Of a DNA stretch of 24,264 nt, positions 20,569-24,264 are shown piece after piece; position 1 is the stretch's first letter; each line of letters begins with the position of its first letter. The translations under genes were made by a program, and so were the position numbers. The notes below the pieces were generated by a model. The model saw only the letters and a program-made list of their open reading frames with translations, was not told the origin of the DNA and made no database searches. Location: NCBI GenBank assembly GCA_947446625.1, contig CANFIE010000010.1, forward strand, positions 1 through 24,264, in the 5' to 3' direction. Source of the DNA: Acetobacteraceae bacterium. GTDB taxonomy: Bacteria; Pseudomonadota; Alphaproteobacteria; Acetobacterales; Acetobacteraceae.

Positions 20569-21669
20569 TCAGCGCAGCACAATCTCAACGCGCCGGTTCT
20601 GCGGCTCGCGCACGCCGTCGGCCGTTGCCACCAGCGGGCGGCTTTCACCGAAGGCCGCGACGCTGATGGCGCCGCGCTCCACACCCTCGGCCATCAGGCC
20701 AGCGGCCACCGCATCGCCACGCTGTTGCGAAAGGCGCTGGTTGTAGGTTGCATCGCCCGAGCGATCAGCGTGGCCGGCCACTTCAATACGCGTCACACTC
20801 GCTGCCCGCGCGTTGTTGGCGGCCAGCTTGATGATCTCCCGCGCGCGGCTGGTCAGCTCGGCGCGATCCCAATCGAAGAACACGAGGTAGGTGCGTGCCA
20901 CGCCAGGGGCCTGCACCACGGGCTGCATCGGCGCCGAAACCGGGGCGGGGGTGGGTGCCGGGGTGTTGAAGGCGTAGCGGAAGCCGATCAACGCGCTGAT
21001 GTTTTCATTGGCCGGCTTGACCTTGCCAAAGCTGGTGGTGGTGACGCCACTACCCGAGGTGGAGAGGACGCTGGCCCGCAGCGCTGGTTCCAGCGTGGCA
21101 TAGTAGCGCGCCTCGGTGGTGAGGGAGAGACCGGGCATGACCGAGGCCAGGCTGAAGCTGACACCGGCAATGGCCTGGTAGGCAAAGGCGCCGGCGGTAT
21201 CGGCAATGCGCAGCTGCGCCTGCGGGCCAGGGCCAAAGCCGCTGGCGCGCACCTTTTGCCAATCGCTCCAGCCCCAGCCAACGCCCACGCCAACATAGGG
21301 CGTGATGTTCGGCATCAGGCCGTTGAAGTCGTAGAAGAGGTTGGCCATGCCGCCATAGGTGCGCATGTAGCCCTGGTTGCGGCTGGCGGTAACACCACCC
21401 AGGCTGATGCGGCGCACATCATTGTAGCGGAAATTGCCTTCCAACTCGGCTCGCACGCCGTTGCCGAAGCCCCAGCCCATGCTGAGCATGGCGACCAGGC
21501 CGACATCGTCAGCCTTCACCTTGACCGGAATGCTGCTGTGGATGGCCTTGCTGGGCGTACGGAAATTTGCCCCGACGCCGCCGGCAACATAGAGGCCGGA
21601 AACAGGCTGTGCGAAGGCGGCGGCCGGCACCGCCAGCAGCATGGTGCTGGCGAGAAGCATTGCACGCAT
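20569..21669 (-). CDS. OmpA-like outer membrane protein (beta-barrel plus peptidoglycan-binding domain)
   Basis: A protein of about 366 residues with three parts. A signal peptide ends AFA-Q (residue 20). An eight-strand-type barrel (21-235) has alternating strands and typical segments such as GLYVAGGVGANF, AELEGNFRYNDV and PYVGVGVGWGWSDW, ending with RYAF. After a Pro/Ala linker (236-255) comes an OmpA domain (258-366) with YLVFFDWDRAELT, GHADRSGDATYNQRLSQQR and the final PQNRRVEIVLR. It probably links outer membrane and cell wall. Start codons at 21669, 21681 and 21702 (GTG) are all in frame. I prefer 21669 because the signal peptide is then compact and a GGA precedes it, but this is uncertain. 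Confidence 0.88.
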   Translation of the reverse strand: MRAMLLASTMLLAVPAAAFAQPVSGLYVAGGVGANFRTPSKAIHSSIPVKVKADDVGLVAMLSMGWGFGNGVRAELEGNFRYNDVRRISLGGVTASRNQGYMRTYGGMANLFYDFNGLMPNITPYVGVGVGWGWSDWQKVRASGFGPGPQAQLRIADTAGAFAYQAIAGVSFSLASVMPGLSLTTEARYYATLEPALRASVLSTSGSGVTTTSFGKVKPANENISALIGFRYAFNTPAPTPAPVSAPMQPVVQAPGVARTYLVFFDWDRAELTSRAREIIKLAANNARAASVTRIEVAGHADRSGDATYNQRLSQQRGDAVAAGLMAEGVERGAISVAAFGESRPLVATADGVREPQNRRVEIVLR

Positions 21670-21771
21670 GGGAAAATCCATCTGTTCGTGCGGCGGGTGC
21701 ACGCCAGGGCCGGCGTTTCCGCGCGCATTGTGTCAGGTGGATCTATCCATTCGCTCCGGCGTCCGGCAGCG

Positions 21772-21788
21772 CCGGAAACTACTCAGGC
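21772..21788 (-). promoter_or_regulatory. Recurring stress-gene motif, copy B
   Basis: CCGGAAACTACTCAGGC, an exact 17-bp copy of 12796-12812, lies about 100 bp upstream of the OmpA-like gene. As in copy A, a dyad (TCCGGC-AGC-GCCGGA) overlaps its gene-proximal edge. Confidence 0.45.
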
Positions 21789-21828
21789 CGGCGCGGTAGT
21801 GCCGCGACCCAGGGTACAAAACAAAAAA

Positions 21829-21911
21829 TGCCCACCACCGGACTCGAACCGGTACACCCTTGCGAGTTGCAGATTTTAAGTCTGCTGCGTCTACCATTCC
21901 GCCAGGCGGGC
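21829..21911 (-). tRNA. tRNA-Leu, anticodon UAA
   Basis: On the minus strand an 83-nt cloverleaf is readable. The acceptor GCCCGCC pairs with GGTGGGC (one G-U). The anticodon stem GCAGA/TCTGC holds the loop CTTAAAA (anticodon TAA). A 15-nt class II variable region follows, then a T-arm ACCGG-TTCGAGT-CCGGT and discriminator A. CCA is not encoded. TTTTTTGTTTT follows at once and should end transcription. The oxidoreductase gene ends 10 bp upstream on the same strand. Confidence 0.97.
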
Positions 21912-21921
21912 GTGCTGCGGA

Positions 21922-22803
21922 TTAATTACGCCAAGTGTAGCGCGGCGTGTAGCCCAGCAAGCGTTGTGCCTTCTCGATGCTCAACAGCGTCTCATGCTCG
22001 CCCAGGTCGGGGCGCAGGGGCACGCCGGGGTAGCTCTCGGCCATCAGGCTGGCGCTGCTGCGCCGCATCAGCGTATCGGCGGCGGCAATGGTGAAGGCAT
22101 CGGCGCCCGGCACATCGGCTTCCAGCGCCAGCCGGCAGGCCTGGCCCACATCGCGGCTGTCCACCCAGCTCCACATGTTCCACGCGCGCAGCCTGGGGTC
22201 GGCCTGGAAGCCGGGGATTAGCGCGTAGTCGGCTTCCTCCAGAATGTTGGAAATCCGCAGGCCGACGAAGCGCGTGCCCGGGTTCCAGCGGTGCATTTCT
22301 TGCGCCATGCGCTCGCACAGCGTCTTGGCCAGGGCGTAGCCGCTTTCCGGCACCAGCGGGTGGTCCTCCGTCACCGGGGCAAACAGCGGCGGCGAGCGAG
22401 TCAGCGGCAGGCCGTAGGTGGTCTCGGACGAAGCCCAGACCACGCGTGAAAGCCCCACCGCAGTGGCGGCGCTGAACACATTGTAGGTGGTCATCAGGTT
22501 GTTCTGGAAAGTCACCGCATCTGGCGCCAGGCCCGGCGCGGGAATCCCGGCCATGTGGATGACGGCGAAGGGCGTGCCCAGCGGGTCGCGCCGGCGGTCC
22601 ACAATGCCGGCAGCTTTGCGCAGGCAGTCCGTCGTCTGGCCCAGATCATTAAGGTCGGCACGCATGAAGTGGCAGAGCGTCTCGTGCGGTGGCTCGCGGT
22701 CCACATTCATCACGGTATAGCCGTGCGCCAGCAATTCCTTGATGGCGGCGCGCCCAGCCTTGCCGCTGCCACCCGTGACCACCACGCTTTTATCGTCAGA
22801 CAT
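21922..22803 (-). CDS. NAD(P)-dependent epimerase/dehydratase (extended SDR)
   Basis: A 293-residue extended short-chain dehydrogenase. The Rossmann Gly motif is VVVTGGSGKAGRAA (GGSGKAG at 11-17), HMAGIP is present at strand 4, and the catalytic set is S125/S126 (WASSETTYG) with Y156-x3-K160 (SGYALAKTL). WSWVDSRDVGQACRLAL is the usual C-domain segment. The substrate is probably a sugar, sugar acid or nucleotide sugar. Its start overlaps the end of the mandelate-racemase-like gene by 8 bp, so the two likely act in one catabolic route; a uronate-dehydrogenase-like role is possible but not shown. Confidence 0.88.
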   Translation of the reverse strand: MSDDKSVVVTGGSGKAGRAAIKELLAHGYTVMNVDREPPHETLCHFMRADLNDLGQTTDCLRKAAGIVDRRRDPLGTPFAVIHMAGIPAPGLAPDAVTFQNNLMTTYNVFSAATAVGLSRVVWASSETTYGLPLTRSPPLFAPVTEDHPLVPESGYALAKTLCERMAQEMHRWNPGTRFVGLRISNILEEADYALIPGFQADPRLRAWNMWSWVDSRDVGQACRLALEADVPGADAFTIAAADTLMRRSSASLMAESYPGVPLRPDLGEHETLLSIEKAQRLLGYTPRYTWRN

Positions 22804-23881
22804 CCGCTGCCCAGCGCGTCAGCGCCGCCTCCTGCCATTCCATCCCAAGCCCTGGCCGTTCCGGCACCTGAGCGAAGCCATTCTGCACTGCAAGTGGCTG
22901 CTGCAACAGCGGGCCGGCCACGTCCAAATGCTCCAGCAGATGCGCCGTTGGGGTGCCGGGCAGCAATTGTGCGCTGGCCTCGATGAAGATGTGGCTCGAC
23001 ATCGGGGTGCGATGCGCCGCCGCCAGCGTGGCGGCCTGTTGCCAGCCGGTGACGCCGCCAATCTTCATCGCATCCGGCATGCACAAATCCACCGCCCCGG
23101 CGGCCAGGGCCCGGGCCATGCCCTTGGGTCCCCACCAATTCTCACCGCCCTGCACCGGTACGCGCAGCTGGCTGCGCAGCTGGGCCAGACCGGCATCGTC
23201 ATCCACTGGCAGCGGCTCCTCCAGCCAGCGCACATCCAGCGCCTGCAAGGCCAGGCCCCGATGCTCGGCCTCGGGTCGGGTCAGGCCCTGGTTGTAGTCC
23301 ACCAGAATCTCCACGGCCGGCCCCACGGTGCTGCGCACGGCGCGCACCGTGTCCAGGTCATCCTCCAGCCGGGCCTGGCCCAGCTTGAACTTCACCGCCC
23401 GGGCGCCGAGCGTGGCGATGGCGGTGCCGGCTTCCTCGGCCAGCATGGCGGCGCCCCAGCCGCGCAGGCTGGCGTAGATGGCCAGCGGTCGGGGCTCTGC
23501 CCCCAGCAGCCGGCACAGCGGCAGGCCCTGGGCGCGGGCCAGCGTGTCCCACATCGCCATGTCCAGGCAGGAGAGGGCGATCTGCACCAGACCCTCGGTG
23601 CCCAGAATGCGAAAGCTGTTGTGCAACTCATGCCACAGCGTGGCCGGGGCCAGGGCGCGGTCCGCCAAGGTGGCGCCGATATTGCGCACCAGCGCCGCCG
23701 TGGCCCCCAGCGCAGCTGGGGTATAGGGGAAGACATAGGCGTTGCCGCAGGGGCCTTCCCGCGTTTGCACGCTGGCCAGCACCAGTGGTGCGCGGGGGAT
23801 GACGTTGAGGCTGTTGCGCAGCGGCGGGTCCAGCGGCGCATCAACCGCGCGCACGCTGATGGATTGAATGGTCAGGCTCAT
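22796..23881 (-). CDS. Mandelate racemase/muconate lactonizing-family enolase, mandelate-racemase subgroup
   Basis: A 361-residue enolase-superfamily enzyme that would abstract the alpha-proton of a carboxylate using Mg2+. With the ATG at 23881 the key residues fall on the numbering of Pseudomonas putida mandelate racemase: K164-x-K166 (AVKFKLG), metal ligands D195 (VDYNQ), E221 (EEPL) and E247 (GGENWWGP), the D270-H297 dyad (MPDAMKIGGVTGW; PMSSHIF) and E317 (PTAHLLE). P. putida MR is 359 residues. Similarity to MR as I remember it is strong across the chain, but the substrate-facing loop near residues 20-30 differs, so mandelate itself is not assured; a sugar-acid dehydratase is an alternative. 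It is followed by the overlapping SDR gene. Confidence 0.93.
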   Translation of the reverse strand: MSLTIQSISVRAVDAPLDPPLRNSLNVIPRAPLVLASVQTREGPCGNAYVFPYTPAALGATAALVRNIGATLADRALAPATLWHELHNSFRILGTEGLVQIALSCLDMAMWDTLARAQGLPLCRLLGAEPRPLAIYASLRGWGAAMLAEEAGTAIATLGARAVKFKLGQARLEDDLDTVRAVRSTVGPAVEILVDYNQGLTRPEAEHRGLALQALDVRWLEEPLPVDDDAGLAQLRSQLRVPVQGGENWWGPKGMARALAAGAVDLCMPDAMKIGGVTGWQQAATLAAAHRTPMSSHIFIEASAQLLPGTPTAHLLEHLDVAGPLLQQPLAVQNGFAQVPERPGLGMEWQEAALTRWAADV

Positions 23882-23937
23882 GGCGCCCCCTCTTGTTGCC
23901 GGCAGCTTGCGCGTCGGCGGGGCTGGCGCCAAGCGGC

Positions 23938-24264
23938 TCAGGCGCTGGTGGCGCCGTAGCCCAGCACCATGCGGCGCAGCAGGTCAGGCGCCGCCACGCC
24001 GCCGCTGGCCTGGCCCTGCTGGCCCAGCAACTGCGCATCCAGCGGCGTGGCGCCCCGGCGCTGGCGGGCGCGGTCCAGCATGCGGTCAAGGGCGGTGCCG
24101 AACTCGGCCTGGCTCAGCTGGCCATCGGCATTGCTGTCCAGGCTGCGGAAGGCGGCGGCCACGGCGCTGCCGGTGGCGGTACTGGTTTGCCCGGCAGCAT
24201 TTGCCAGCCCCGGCAGGTTCTGCAGCGCCGCCTGCCATTGCCCGGCGCCGATGCGGCTGGCGCC
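23938..24264 (-). CDS. EF-hand domain protein, C-terminal part (5' end outside window)
   Basis: The frame is open to the window edge; 108 C-terminal residues are visible. One canonical calcium loop occurs (LDSNADGQLSQAEF: D-x-N-x-D-G-x-L-x-x-x-E), preceded by an Ala/Gly-rich region with a Trp (GAGQWQAALQNLPG) and followed by a Gln/Gly-rich tail ending YGATSA. A second weak EF-hand may lie outside. Function unknown, probably calcium-responsive. Its stop is 56 bp from the start of the mandelate-racemase-like gene, so a common leftward transcript is possible. Confidence 0.75.
   Translation of the reverse strand, partial: GASRIGAGQWQAALQNLPGLANAAGQTSTATGSAVAAAFRSLDSNADGQLSQAEFGTALDRMLDRARQRRGATPLDAQLLGQQGQASGGVAAPDLLRRMVLGYGATSA

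Noticed and set aside
12796..21788. EcfG (GGAAC-N16/17-CGTT) general stress promoters as the meaning of the recurring motif
   Set aside because: I looked on both strands for the second element at the right spacing and did not find it in the copies examined.
21829..21911. tRNA-Leu as an integration site of a genomic island
   Set aside because: No integrase gene, no direct repeat of the tRNA 3' end and no change in gene character next to it within the window.
22739..23959. 406-residue open frame antisense to the mandelate-racemase-like gene
   Set aside because: Shadow of a gene with all catalytic residues intact; composition (Gln, His, Gly, Ala, Arg) is typical of antisense frames.

Overview
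The window is GC-rich bacterial chromosome, and several features point to an alphaproteobacterium, most likely a member of the Rhodospirillales (Acetobacteraceae, Roseomonas-like). These are the hemE / DnaA-box region / PPSR / maf order known from Caulobacter-type chromosome origins, GANTC sites in the origin gap, a S. meliloti-type PmtA, a PlcP-Agt-like gene pair and a tripartite-tricarboxylate (Bug) binding protein. The taxonomic call is inference. About 29 protein genes (the two at the window ends are partial) and one tRNA can be supported. There is no rRNA, CRISPR array, insertion sequence or prophage.

Left part (1-5278), envelope lipids: the 3' end of an FMN/Fe-S glutamate-synthase-family gene, then fabF, then an opposing two-gene operon. 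That operon pairs a calcineurin-like metallophosphoesterase (PlcP-like, usually annotated as UDP-2,3-diacylglucosamine diphosphatase) with a GT4 glycosyltransferase (Agt-like). Divergent from it is pmtA, a phospholipid N-methyltransferase, followed by a phosphonate-associated hexapeptide acetyltransferase. The plcP-pmtA gap holds four Pho-box-like 7-mers at an exact 11-bp period. I read this region as a phosphate-responsive membrane-lipid remodelling module.

Origin region (5279-9036): hemE reads left and ppsR-maf reads right. The 301 bp between them carry one perfect DnaA box, two one-mismatch boxes, weaker boxes and three GANTC sites, so this is a strong oriC candidate. After maf comes an unrecognised small protein with a Cys-His-Asp papain/C39-like signature.

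Middle (9038-11422): a TIM-barrel sugar isomerase/epimerase-like gene, a GNAT acetyltransferase and a Bug solute-binding protein.

Stress/envelope island (11447-21669): holin/YqjE-like and ElaB/YqjD-like membrane proteins, a GSP17M-type general stress protein and Dps; then a 1431-residue CheB-CheR-PAS-histidine kinase-REC-REC-LuxR protein; then a Spy/CpxP-like protein, a Gly/Tyr-Pro-rich exported protein, a His/Ala-rich small protein, an OmpA lipoprotein, an entericidin-like lipopeptide, a PRC-barrel protein and an OmpA-type barrel. A recurring motif, close to CSGGAAAYTAYKCAGS, lies upstream of the leftward stress and envelope genes and suggests shared control.

Right end (21829-24264): tRNA-Leu(UAA), an extended SDR oxidoreductase overlapping a mandelate-racemase-like enolase, and the C-terminus of an EF-hand protein.
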